This document shows, in pieces, positions 11,901-22,831 of a DNA stretch of 64,000 bases. The DNA is from Isoetes taiwanensis (taxonomy: Eukaryota; Streptophyta; Lycopodiopsida; Isoetales; Isoetaceae), in contig JAJEKV010000003.1 of NCBI GenBank assembly GCA_021234155.1, forward strand, positions 19,390,386-19,454,385, written 5' to 3'. How positions within the stretch are numbered: the stretch's first letter is position 1; every line of letters begins with the position of its first letter. Both the position numbers and the translations under genes were made by a program. Under the pieces are notes generated by a model. That model worked only from the letters and a program-made list of their open reading frames with translations. It made no database searches and was not told the DNA's origin.

Positions 11901-13448
11901 CATGAGTTGAAAAAGAATGCTATCTTGCTTTAAAATATGGCAAGCCTAAGTACAAACCAGAAATGGTCCATGTCTATTTTAAATCAAATCTTGTACATAA
12001 TATGTTACTTTAACATGAAATTCAAGATCTATGTTGCCAAGGAAGGGTGACATTCATAAAAAAAATATTGCCTACCATAAAAGATGAGTTTTTGTATTAT
12101 TACCTTAGCTAAACTCTAATTTTGTGTAGTGGCAACCACTTTTAAATGTAAAGAATACATGGTTATTCACCATATTTAAGTTCATAAAATTCTTTATTAT
12201 GAATGTATAAGTGGAATGAATGGGAGTGCATCATTTATTGCCTTTAGAAAGCTTATATATAAGTTTAGTTAAACCACGTTAGTTCTATTTTTGTCCTGGA
12301 TTCTGTATCGAATCTTCTTTAGTGAAAATTGAGATCAACATGACTTATAGACATTTCAAAAATTATTGGACTATAGATCTTAGAGTTGACAACTTATGGC
12401 CATAAAGTCTTATGTCAAAACTTGTTATAGTAAAGGAGAAACAATTCACAACCTCAAACAGCTTTTTTTGAGCTAAAATGGTTTGACGACTTCATATAAT
12501 GCCATCTAATAGCAACGAAACATGAAAACATGTAAATCAACATGTTTTATCATAAAACGTAAATTATTTTCAATTTTAGAAACGTTTGGACCCCTTTATG
12601 CTAGAAAGTTTGAAGAATGCAGTTCTGGCCTGGCGTAAAAACTGCTAAATTCAATGAGGTTTGGGCAATCACCACAACATATCAGTAAATCTATTGGTCA
12701 TGAAATTCTCCACGGCCATAAAGAATCGAGTGAAGATTCCAAAAGTGGTGGTATCTTGTGAAATGGAAATTTCTCTTGTTAGATACCTGGGTTTAAGTGG
12801 CAGAGGGTATGCTGGACCAATTATGGTGGATGAACCCAGAATAGTTCCAGTAACAACTCTAGTGTTAAGGCCTTCGGATTTCTTAGGCAGTGTCTTCATG
12901 GGCTATGGCAGCATGCATATCAATAGAATCAAAGCAGAAGAGCCGATTTTTCTTTGCAGGGATTGTAAATACAGATCATAGGCAGGGCTTGGCAATTCCT
13001 TTCTTTTCTTTTCTTCTCTCTCTTTTTTTTTCCAGGGTCCGTGGTGGAAGGAAATGGCGTGAGCATGGTTTTGATTGGGCTTTGCTTAAAGGAATAAGCT
13101 TGATAAATGATAATACAGGGCTTGGTTTTAATTGAGATACGACAAATTCTGATAGCAAACGAGCACGGTGTTTTAGAGACGCAGAGATTTATACCATTTA
13201 TACCATTTCTGCTTTTGCTAAGGCATTTTCTTTTTAGAAGCATTTGGCATTCCATTCAATCATGCTGGCCAGGCATAGAAGAAATAGAAGCCTTTTCATC
13301 CAAAATTATTTTGCAAGTAAATACTTCATCATTCAAAAACCAGATCCATACCTCAGAAATTAATCCTTGTTCCTCACAGATGGTCCATCTCAGATCTGCA
13401 TCTCTATGTGACACTTTGTTTGAAGATATCATGGTGATAGAATGCTGC
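8909..13448. other. 4.5-kb non-coding leader of element A
   Basis: No gag or other gene could be recognised on either strand. A 39-bp unit (ACAATAGATAATGGCTTCAA...) is duplicated in tandem at about 9471-9548. A diverged direct repeat of about 150 bp covers 11613-11770 and 11963-12110, sharing GGTCCATG and AGATCTATGTTGCCAA. A GT/GC-rich patch lies at 9838-9860. ORFs here are short and without domain signatures. Confidence 0.55.
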
Positions 13449-13473
13449 TATTCTCGGAATGCCCCCCACTAAA
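13449..13473 (-). other. candidate primer-binding site of element A
   Basis: Read on the minus strand, TTTAGTGGGGGGCATTCCGAGAA follows the 5' LTR directly, and TGGGGGGCATTCCGAGAA begins with the TGG expected opposite a tRNA CCA end. The same block recurs at 8281-8300. I cannot name the tRNA. Confidence 0.5.
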
Positions 13474-15066
13474 TGTTGGCCGGGTCAACCTACCCCAAGC
13501 CCGACAGAGTTCTTAGGCAATGGATGACAAAATAATAATACGAATGACAGCAAAAATATAATTCCGTTAATTACTTACGCCAACACCACCACAACTAGGC
13601 TCATAACTTCCGTTATACCCCTTAAGCCTAGCCGCACCGCTTCCTTTTACTCCTTGCTTAATATATATATATTTTTTTTTTATTATATAATATTAACAAT
13701 TTTATACTGTGGACATATATTTGTATCACAATTATCAATAATATATATTAACCTTGGTTGTCATGCTCATGCCCATTAATGCATTCGAATTCCTTAATCA
13801 CCCATGTTAACCCCTTTTTACTCTTATTTTTAGACAACAATATCCATTAGCTTTTAGTTAGGTTATTATTGAACAAAAATAAAAAAACACAAGGCAAGAA
13901 ATACCTGTTAGGGCAGCGTCCAGCGGCCAGGGCGGCGACCAGCGGCCAGGGCTTCAATCTCCTCCCTGCTTCAATCGATCTCTCTGCTTCAATCGATCCC
14001 TCCTTGCCTTTCTTTTACCTGCAGATATAGCAATGAGCAAGCAAGATGCATGCAGATTTCGGATTGGGGTCTGCTCTTGGATGAGCGTCAGATGGATGAG
14101 CAGGCAATCCCAGGCATATTCAATCCTCTATTTTGGTTTTATCCTTTTCTTAATATTTCAATCACAGATTTTACAGGAACTAATCGCAGATACATCCTCT
14201 TCCTTAACTCCTTTTATTTCCTTACTTCTTACTCTCTTTCCTTCCATACAGGCAAGCGACAGACAGCCCAAGACTCTCTTACAATTCTGACTTTATCTCT
14301 TATTTTAATCCTTCTTGCTTTTACACAGGAAGCAACAGATCAGTACAATCAAGTCTCAATTCAGATTTTTAATTCCGGATTCTTAGTTCCTTCCCTCAAT
14401 CATTACTTCAGGCAGCAACACGATATTCTCAATTCAGATTTTTAATTCCATTCTTAGTACTTCCATTTATTTCTTATCAAAGCGGATCACCATTCTCACA
14501 GATACAGAGTAGGATGCTTGAAATTCAAAAGAGATTTTTAGCAAGCCTATCTGATCTTACACAGCATCATTAATTCTTTTCTCACACATCATTATCTTAT
14601 TAACTTAGAAATAACCTCAAGCAGCATACTGGAGGGACCAAATTAGCGCAGAACAGATAAGATTACACATTAGCATCAGCTCAAGGCAAAAATTCGATTC
14701 AGGCCAAAGGTAAAATTCGAATTCATTCGTCAATGTACTTATACACAACTGAACAGATCTGAGCCCTTGAGACAAATCAATCTGGAGCACCCAAGTGTTA
14801 AATAACTAATCCTAAACAACCATGGAGATGTTGACACCTCATCAATCCAAAAATATGGTCTCCTCCAATCAAACTGCTTTGTGCTTTCTCCTTACCATTA
14901 AAATTTGAATTTCTAATGGTCTTCAATAATATAAGCATCAAAATCTTCAAAATAACCTTGTAACTATGCACTTTGGTCGATTTTGAGCCCATACGTCTTC
15001 ATTGCAGCTTCTTTTCACACTGTTTCACTCAAAAATCAAAATTTCTGTTGTGTTGACCGCTCCACA
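13474..15066 (-). repeat. 5' LTR of element A
   Basis: Begins TGTTGGCCGGG and ends GCTCCACA, like the copy at 1741. The target duplication CTCTT follows immediately at 15067-15071. In the element's sense this is the upstream LTR holding its promoter. Confidence 0.92.
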
Positions 15067-15071
15067 CTCTT

Positions 15072-16429
15072 CATGTGGATTATTGGAGTTAGTGATTGAA
15101 AATGGGATACGTATATGGACATGCCAAGTGTGATTCCAGGATATGATGGATGGAGCGATTCATACAGATACAACAACACTCTACACTGCCAGTCATTGGT
15201 TTCCATTGATAGCTATCCTCTATTCAATTCTTTTTAGAAATTCTAAACTACATTTGATGCAAGAGCTATGCAAATCCACACACATAGAGGATCAAAGAAA
15301 CTGCTCAAAACTTAGAGCTCAAAGAAGCGAACTGGACTTGTGTATTATTAAATTTAATAGCTAATTAATACTTCAAGACAAGGCATTCAATAATTAGTAG
15401 AAATTTGTCTCTTTCTTTTACTACAGTTCACCCATGTCTGTATCTAGCATATCAAACCTCTAACTTAAGCATCTTTCTCATATAATTAAGTTGGCTTCTA
15501 GACCCCGTTTACAACACAATTGCGAGGGCAATCCACAGTGTATTAGCATATTATTTTTCAAGGCTTTAGTGCACATAATGTATTTTTATATTGTCGGTTT
15601 TGCACCATTGGAAGTTGCACATAAATATTTTTTGAAAATTCTCCATTGATTTAGTATAAATCATAAGGTACTACATATAAAGGGTTGCCCTCCGGTGGCC
15701 GAGAGTGTGTCTTTGTGTTTTTTGTTTGATTGTTCCTTGAGGTCAAAGTTTTGCGATATGACCACTTGGATTTCAAAATAGGCCAACATTAGCACAATAT
15801 ATTCAAATCATAAATTACTTTTTGACGCTATATTTTCTTCACTATGGCATGCAAAAACACAATATGCTAGGAAAAGCATACAACTTCTCTAAGGCATTTT
15901 GCTATCAAGTTTAGAATTTGAAGGGGGTAATGGGAATTTTATAAGACCTTCCACTTATTAATAATTTGTGTCATAATCTTCGAGCCAACAAGTTTGAGCA
16001 GATATTCTCATCAATAGAGGACCAATTAATCACATCTTTCTTTGTGTATAGATGTTGAATATCAATCTTCTTGGATGCTTCAAGCATTGAAAGGTGCTTT
16101 TTGTGATGCTTCAAAGTCTGAATGACATGTTATGTATTTTTGACATTGCTCTAGTGTGATATGGAATGGTAGGCAGAAGTTAATGCCTGCCCAGCTTACC
16201 ACGTACTTAATTAGGCTCTACCTTTCCAGCCTAAATCACACATATGATGTTGATACATCGTAATATGTAACCTAATAATCTAATAACAGCTAACCTAATT
16301 ACCAGTCACAATATTGAATTATGTTATATGAAGTTAATGCCTCTCTAAAACCGGAACTTTTATAGTAAATAGAAAAAGTTAAAACTTTAATTTTGGATTT
16401 CCATCAAGAGAACCTCATAGCCTTGAATT
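15072..16429. other. flank with no recognised gene
   Basis: AT-rich DNA. Short ORFs such as 15143-15364 lack domain signatures. The last 110 bases (about 16330-16445) resemble 20760-20880, on the far side of the LINE. Confidence 0.4.
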
Positions 16430-18198
16430 TTAAACATGCAAGGGCTTTTTCCAAGTGTATTGGAGCTGGTTAGATGATGAGATCCTCAATGCTTTCTCTG
16501 AGATTCGTTGGTTTAGGAGTTTGAATAAGATCCTCCACATTGATTGCGTTGCTCTTATCCCTAAATGCAAAGAGCCTAAAACTATTTCTGATTGGCGCCC
16601 CATAACTTTGCTGTCTACAGTGTATAAGATCTTTGCTAAGGCCTTGGCAGAGAAAGTGCGAGATATTTTGGCAGAATCTATCTTCCCCACACAGGCAAGT
16701 TTTTTGCCTAAGCGTTGTATTCTTGATAATGTGGCTACAGCTTATGAGGCGATGTACTGGGCGCGTTTAAAAGGTCAGTATATTGTGTACCTTAAATTGG
16801 ATTTTGTTAAAGACAGTGTTATTGGAATTTCCTGCAAAAATATCTTCTGGCATTAGGATTTGGAGAGTTGTTTACCAATGATGTTATGAAGTTCCATCTT
16901 TCTACTCGATCTACCATGCTTTTCCAAGAATTCGCTGCAGGTAGAAGAGTGTCAGGGATGCCCCTTTACTCCATTATTGTTCACTATCGTGGCAGAGGTC
17001 TTGTCACAGTTGTTCTCTTCCCCTACGTAAGATGGCGTAATTCATGGATTGACTATGGAGGATGGATCTCAAGAAATCTGCAACTAGTATGCTGATGACA
17101 CATTTCTCTTTCTAGTTGTTGGGATGATAATCTTCAGAGTGCTAAGCTTCTTCTGGACTCTTTCTCATTGGCATCTGGGGTTCTTGTTGGATGGTTGAAG
17201 TGCTCTGCTTTATGAACTTTAGATGCTGCAGAATATCCGTGGAAAGTACTTTCTCATAGTAAGGCCGCTAAACTCTTGGGCATTCCTGTGGGTATACATA
17301 TTTCTACCTCAGATGCATGGGATGTTATAGTCAAAGGCTTGTGTAAGCATCTTTTCTAGTAGAATACAACTAAGCTCTCTTTGGTAGGGCGGATAATAGT
17401 TGCTAAGCATGTTCTCAACAACACTCATGTTTGTTTGGCATCTGCAAGGCTGGCATCACAATCAAAATTTTAGGAGGTTATAGCAATTGTTCGCAACTTC
17501 ATTCAGTGTGGTTGTGTATCAAGCCAAGATTTGCGGGTGGGCTAGGTATGGTTGACTGTGCCTTAAAGAATAAAATTATGATCTCTAAGTTCATCTGTCG
17601 CTGCCTGATGGGCATGATCTATTCACCTGGAATGAGGTTGGTTCAAACACTTGGGCAGTGTGTTTCTTTTGGGAAACTAGCACTTAAGATATTTCTTGGG
17701 ATCCCTTTTTTCAGTTTCGCCCATTCTATTTGAGTTTTGGGAGATAGTTCGAACCTTGTTTCAAATCAATTCTGATGCTTGCGTATAGTTAAGTGCTCCA
17801 CGCTGGTGGATTCCTCTCAACATTCATATGCCTCTGTGTGCTACGATACATCCATTGACTCAGTGGTGTTGGAGGCTTGTTGACATCCTCACAGTTGATG
17901 CTTGATATGAGGCTAATCAGTTGTTGTCACTGGATGCTTTTCAGACTATTTGGCAAGCGGTGGCTAATATTCTGCCAACCACTCCCTCTCAGCCAGCTGA
18001 TATGCCTATTTGTATTGGTCCCCAGATTGTTAATGTACAACATCTTATGCATTCTTTATATTAGAAGCTAGTGGATGTTGACATTGTCCCCCTTCGGGCT
18101 GGTTCGTAGTTTTGTCTTCCCCCTCTTCAGTGGAAGCAAATATGGTCTTGGGCTTGGGATAAATTGCTTCATCCCAAAGTTTATGCCTTGTGGTGGCA
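16430..18198 (+). pseudogene. plant LINE reverse transcriptase, decayed 5' part
   Basis: Relic of a plant L1-type LINE ORF2, which encodes the target-primed reverse transcriptase. 16455-16856 keeps LIPKCKEPKTISDWRPI, STVYKIFAKALA and QASFLPKRCILDNV, the classic finger/palm entry motifs. Shifted frames downstream give FTNDVMKFHLSTRSTM, then a damaged active-site box near 17090-17105 whose frame reads YADDTFLFL after a deletion or shift. The C-terminal connection continues to KLLHPKVYALWWQI at about 18150-18198, the start of the zf-RVT region. At that point a chromoviral LTR interrupts the gene, and the coding sense resumes at 19887 (and again at 31345). Many stops and frameshifts show an old insertion. 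Confidence 0.85.
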
Positions 18199-18203
18199 GA
18201 TCC

Positions 18204-19881
18204 TGTGACGTCCCCTACTCATATACGGTGCACCCACCGTATACAAACAGGAGTTCATCCCCCATACCAGCTTCACGCTGATACAGGGCCCTCCACAATC
18301 ACTGCACCCGTAACGAGTCCAAGTGGGAAGAGTGAAGGGGTCATTTTACCCCGTCTCCCTCAGGGCCTACCTAGCTGCGGAAGCGTAAACATACATGTCA
18401 GTATACAACATAAACACATATCCACCCCGAAGGGTGGGGCATCAACATCTGCATAGATAACGATCAGCATCATACATAGGGGTCCTACCCAAGGCTCAGA
18501 CTCGAAGGGATGACTGACGGCTTGGGTCTCCAGAGTTCATTGCAGACAGAATTCATGGCAATGGATTTGGCTGGCATAAGAACATGGCATTGGGTTGTCC
18601 ACTCCATCCGCCCCTCCTGTGCACACTTTGCAGAGTAGGCTGAAAAGTGTTGGGACCTGACTGTAGCCCGTCGGATGCGTAGCCAAAGGGGCTACATCCT
18701 GGGTTGTATCTCCCCAGTTCCGATGGGGCAGGTAGGGATCTCTCCCTCCAGAGATCTACATGCTGACTCAAGGAGACTAGAGGGCCACTGCCCTTACTCG
18801 ACTTGAACCCACTGGAGAGTGACGCATCACTCCACGGGTGTCGAGCCTATGCCTTGCCCACACTCAGTGGCAAGCCATTAGGCCTAGTCCCAATGATCCC
18901 CGGTAGACATTACACGCCAGAGGGATCGTTCAAGAGTCAGAACACGAACCTCTTTATAAGCCAGTCTGGCCCCTTCACCCACAACCAGGTGTGGCTCTTG
19001 TACACAGGCCGAATCTATAGTGTGCTAGAGAGGCTAATCTAGGAGCATCTACTACCAAGCTTTAGGTCTCTACCCCCCTTCCCAATACAAGGAGCTCATA
19101 GAGATACATCATCCATATACATCACAGAAGAACTAAAGAACTAGATCTAATCTATATCATAGAGTTAGGTTCTTTAGTTAGAGTCTGGTATCTAGAGATC
19201 TAGAGGGCTGCTATGGGCAATTTAATAGGCTAAACCTACTGATTTGATGACTAGAAGATGGTTAAAGGCTATTAAATTGACGAAATACCTGATCCTTGAG
19301 TTCCTCCTCCTGACCTGAGCTCAACCATCCTGCTAAACTGCTCGAATCAAGGGAAACTAATGGGGCAATTCGCTCAGACAGAGTCTGGGAGGCGGTTTTG
19401 ACCCCTGGGGCAGCCAAAACAGAGCTCTAAAACCCTAGAAACGAAAAATGGGCAAGTTAGGGTTTCCCTCCTTAAATAGACAAGGGGGTTGGCTAGGGTT
19501 TCCAATTATCCCCTTTTGGCATGTGGGATAATTGGGAATGGGCCCACTTGCCTTTAATGGCTAGGTGGCAAAATGTACCCACATGGAAAGGTGTGCACAT
19601 TAATGAATATGCACATTGGTAAATGTGCACATTAATTGCACACTTGGGTATGGCCCACTTGGCATAAAGTGTCCACATGGGAAAATATGCACCTAGATAA
19701 ATGTGCACATGGTTAAATGTGCATATTAATAAATGCACATTCCTTGCAAGTTGCCCCCTAGGGGCTACCCGCCTGGCTACACGTTGGCGTACACGTCAGT
19801 CGGGGTGGCGGTAATGCAGCGTGGCGGGCAAAGATCAAGATATCGTCTTGGGACCAGATATCTTTGTCTTTGAACGCCACG
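18204..19881 (-). repeat. solo LTR of chromovirus C
   Basis: 1678 bp, starting TGTGACGTCCCC, the same length as and nearly identical to 29662-31339. It is not followed by a polypurine tract or primer site but by LINE sequence on both sides, so it is a solo LTR left by LTR-LTR recombination. GATCC precedes it (18199-18203); the right copy of the duplication has drifted to CATCC. The LTR contains a cluster of TGTGCACATTA-type repeats at about 19590-19740. Confidence 0.85.
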
Positions 19882-20700
19882 CATCCCATAGATAGATGTC
19901 TCGCGGGTTAATGTCTTTGGTCCATAAGTTTGCTCTCAATATTTCAGAACTTTGCCCATTGCGTGAACGACAATTTCAGACCCTCAAGCATTGTTTTTTT
20001 CTCTGCGACCAAGTCCGACCAGTTTGGTCGTGGTTGCTGTCTCTTTTTCATGTGGCCTTGACTAGCCAGCATGTGTTTTTTGCTATCTATCCCTGGGGGA
20101 TTCACCTTTGATCAGCGTATAACCCATGAGAGTTCAACGGAGGAGTGTTTTTTAGACCATTTGCGTACATATGCTTAGGGGTTAGGGGTGGTTTTAGGCA
20201 CTAATTTAGAGCAATATCTATGTACATAGGGGTCAAATTGCCTTTTAAAATTGTGTATACAATGGGGATTTTTTGCTACCCTACGAATGCAGATGCCATA
20301 CCCCCCTTATGTATAAGTGCATTCCCCAGGTATCTATCCCTCCACTTGGAATAGGTGGCAGTAGCAAGCTTTTCGTTTAGCGTCAGGTTGGTTGGTGTGG
20401 CCTATCTGGAAAAGGCGGCGATGGTGTATCTTCAAGGGCTTAGCAATTATTGCTAACAAGTTCTTCGCAAGGCACAAGATAGATTCATAAAGGCGTACCT
20501 ATCTCACAGCTTGCTCATGAGAAGAGACGCTTGATTTTTGAGGAATTTTTGGGTATATCATCTCTTGCATAGGTGGGTTGCTCCATTTAGTGGATTATTT
20601 TTGTCTACTGAGATTTTATTCCTGCCTCTGGAATTATACGTGTACTTTCTTGGGATATTGAACAAAGTTTGACGTCCTTCAAAAAAAAGGAGGGGAGGGA
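19882..20700 (+). pseudogene. LINE 3' part with zf-RVT domain (left copy)
   Basis: Continuation of the LINE broken at 18198. The plus frame holds HKFALNISELCPLRERQFQ, then KHCFFLCDQVRPVW, which is the Cys/His zinc-binding zf-RVT module near the C-terminus of plant LINE ORF2. The right copy at 31345-31565 reads LCPLCERQFQ, so the Arg here has replaced a zinc-binding Cys. A 3' non-coding tail with an A-rich stretch runs to about 20700. Confidence 0.75.
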
Positions 20701-21509
20701 TTGAAAGAGATGTAATAACTATATCATTTCTTGCATTACAGTGAAGTTTCATGTTCTCTGATGCCTCTCTGGAGAATGAACTCTAAAGAAAGTAATAAAT
20801 GAGAGGGTTAAAACTTAAGCTATCAGTGCACAATTCCCAAGAGAGCTTTCATAGCCCTAAATTTTGGACTTGCAAGGGGTTCTGTCATGCCATCTGTTAG
20901 CTGGCTACCAGTAGGACATAGTGCGAGTTGGTGTATTGAGGGAAGTGGAACTTGTAGATCTTGAAAGGGGCCAGTGCATAGCTTAAGATCCAGCTTTGCT
21001 TGTGCTTAGACTAACTCCAACTTGCACAAATGAATGCAAACCTAATAATGAAGATACGAACATAGCTCAACACGACGGACAAATGACTATAAGAGGAAAA
21101 AACGTGCAAAATAAAAAGATTTATAGCACAACCAGCCATTAAATTTTGCCGTCACCAATAAAAAATTGACAATGTTTGATAACAATTTACAACAACCATC
21201 TTACTGAAATAGTTTAGGGTTTAACCAATCTTTGCAATTATTCAATAGAAAACTTGATCTAGCACGATGAGTAAAATAAGAATGGTGTTGTATTAAGCAC
21301 ATGGACATGGAGATCCAAGATAAGCTAATGACGCAATTGCATACCTTTTCCTCATAAAGATAATCTTATACTATGTTCTTGTACTTTGAACAACCTAGAA
21401 TAAGGAGCATGCCATAATCCAAGCTTTAAAAATTTATGAGGTTCGTTGCTACTGACATACATACATGCATGGAAAACAAAATGGGAAAATTCAAGCTTTA
21501 ATAATCCAC
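20701..21509. other. flank downstream of LINE, duplicated at 32160-32967
   Basis: No gene is seen. A block at about 20760-20880 resembles 16330-16445 in the same orientation, with CATAGCC...TTTT....TGCAAGGG in both. It may be an old direct repeat flanking the LINE. Confidence 0.5.
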
Positions 21510-21513
21510 GGGG
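21510..21513. other. duplication junction with GGGG microhomology
   Basis: The left side reads AATCCACGGGG, as in the flank at 32961-32970. The right side reads GGGGCAGCCAAAAC, as in the middle of the LTR at 19407-19420. The four shared G bases are where the two were joined. Confidence 0.8.
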
Positions 21514-21955
21514 CAGCCAAAACAGAGCTCTAAAACCCTAGAAACGAAAAATGAGCAAGTTAGGGTTTCCCTCCTTAAATAGACAAGGGGGTTGGCTAGG
21601 GTTTCCAATTATCCCCTTTTGGCATGTGGGATAATTGGGAATGGGCCCACTTGCCTTTAATGGCTAGGTGGCAAAATGTGCCCACATGGAAAGGTGTGCA
21701 CATTAATGAATATGCACATTGGTCACTTGGGTATGGCCCACTTGGCATAAAGTGTCCACATGGGAAAATATGCACCTAGATAAATGTGCACATGGTTAAA
21801 TGTGCACATTAATAAATGCACATTCCTTGCAAGTTGCCCCCTAGGGCTACTCGCCTAGCTACACGTTGACGTACACGTCAGTCGGGGTGGCGTGTACGCG
21901 TGACGGGGCAGTACAGTATACGTCCTGGTACCGTATACTGTGCTGGAACGTCACA
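21511..21955 (-). repeat. truncated 3' LTR of chromovirus C
   Basis: Only the last part of the LTR (equivalent to 19408 onward) is present, ending GGAACGTCACA. Compared with the solo LTR it lacks about 20 bp between short AAATGTGCACATT-type repeats near 21720, and its last 100 bp differ more strongly. Confidence 0.85.
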
Positions 21956-21972
21956 TTCTCCCCACCTTGAAA
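21956..21972 (-). other. polypurine tract of chromovirus C
   Basis: Minus strand reads CATTTCAAGGTGGGGAGAA next to the LTR. It is the expected plus-strand primer site. Confidence 0.75.
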
Positions 21973-22831
21973 TGATGCTGTCCGCAGCATCGTGGGTCTC
22001 TCCACCTTGGGATCTTCCTAACCTGCAGTCAACCTGATACATACAATATACTACTATAATACTTACACGTTTACTAAGATTACCTTAAGGTAATATTTTT
22101 AAAGCATTATTACGCCCTTAGCTTATAAAATAACTTATCAATTCATGACATCGTCAACAAGTTACTCAACAATTCACTTATCACAACAATTCAGTTTGTC
22201 AAAATTTTAACATTTCCTAATTATTGTTCGAGGTACTCTTCATTCCTTGCAACACATTCCAACAAACTTTGTGTTGCAAGTCTTCGTAGCTCGACCTCCT
22301 TGCCCTCCGGAGCGCTCTATTGGCCTGCAGGTCGACACTACGTTAGTACCATTTTAATTAATAAAATTTTGGTTATATGGTGACCACCCCACCTATCTAT
22401 ATGAATGCATGGCTAATCTCCCGGCGTAGGAAGAGGATGAATCTTCCATTATGGCCGCGGAGACAGCACCTATATGCCTATATGCCGCTCATGCCTACAC
22501 CTCTAGTTGCCCAGCGTGGAGGATATCCTTCCCGTATATGGGGCGTGAAGGATAGATTCCTCCTATCAAAGCATATATGGAGCTAAAGGTGCCTTTCCTA
22601 TCAATGCATCTCTCCATGACCTCCTTTCTCTCGAGGTCGTCTACTTCCGTAGGACAGAAGTAGACTCTCTAATCTACCTTCCACTCGTCCAAGCGGAAAC
22701 GCGGTCATGCCTATCTTGACATTACACCACGCCCTAGAGATCACCGTAGTGGTCTCATCATCGGTAACAACGCATGCGACCCATACCTAGCATAGGTTGC
22801 ATGTGTAGATTAATCTTAACTACACATAGAA
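21973..22831. other. 3' non-coding region of chromovirus C
   Basis: No ORF of note. A short inverted repeat, ATGCTGTCCGCAGCAT, lies at about 21973-21990. Nothing else is recognised. Confidence 0.5.

Larger units (their letters stand above)
1741..15066 (-). mobile_element. Ty3/gypsy LTR retrotransposon (element A), 13.3 kb
   Basis: Two near-identical LTRs (1741-3334 and 13474-15066) enclose a pol region read on the minus strand. The element is flanked by a perfect 5-bp target duplication, CTCTT at 1736-1740 and 15067-15071, so these are its real ends. Coding order on the minus strand is protease, RT, RNase H, integrase, which is the Ty3/gypsy order. The integrase has no chromodomain, and 4.5 kb of non-coding DNA separates the 5' LTR from protease; both point to a Tat/Athila-like lineage. 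I find no gag capsid or zinc knuckle, and pol carries frameshifts, so this copy is defective. LTRs differ by a few substitutions and small indels, indicating a fairly recent insertion. Confidence 0.93.
18199..21513. repeat. left arm of a 3.3-kb tandem duplication
   Basis: This stretch (LTR, LINE 3' end, downstream flank) recurs at 29657-32970 with a few substitutions and small indels. The LTR/LINE junction is in the same place in both, so they are copies of one locus rather than independent insertions. The duplication joint is at 21510-21513. Confidence 0.88.

Noticed and set aside
18190-19042. ORFs in the chromovirus LTR
   Set aside because: The same ORFs occur at 29663-30500. They are LTR sequence, not genes.
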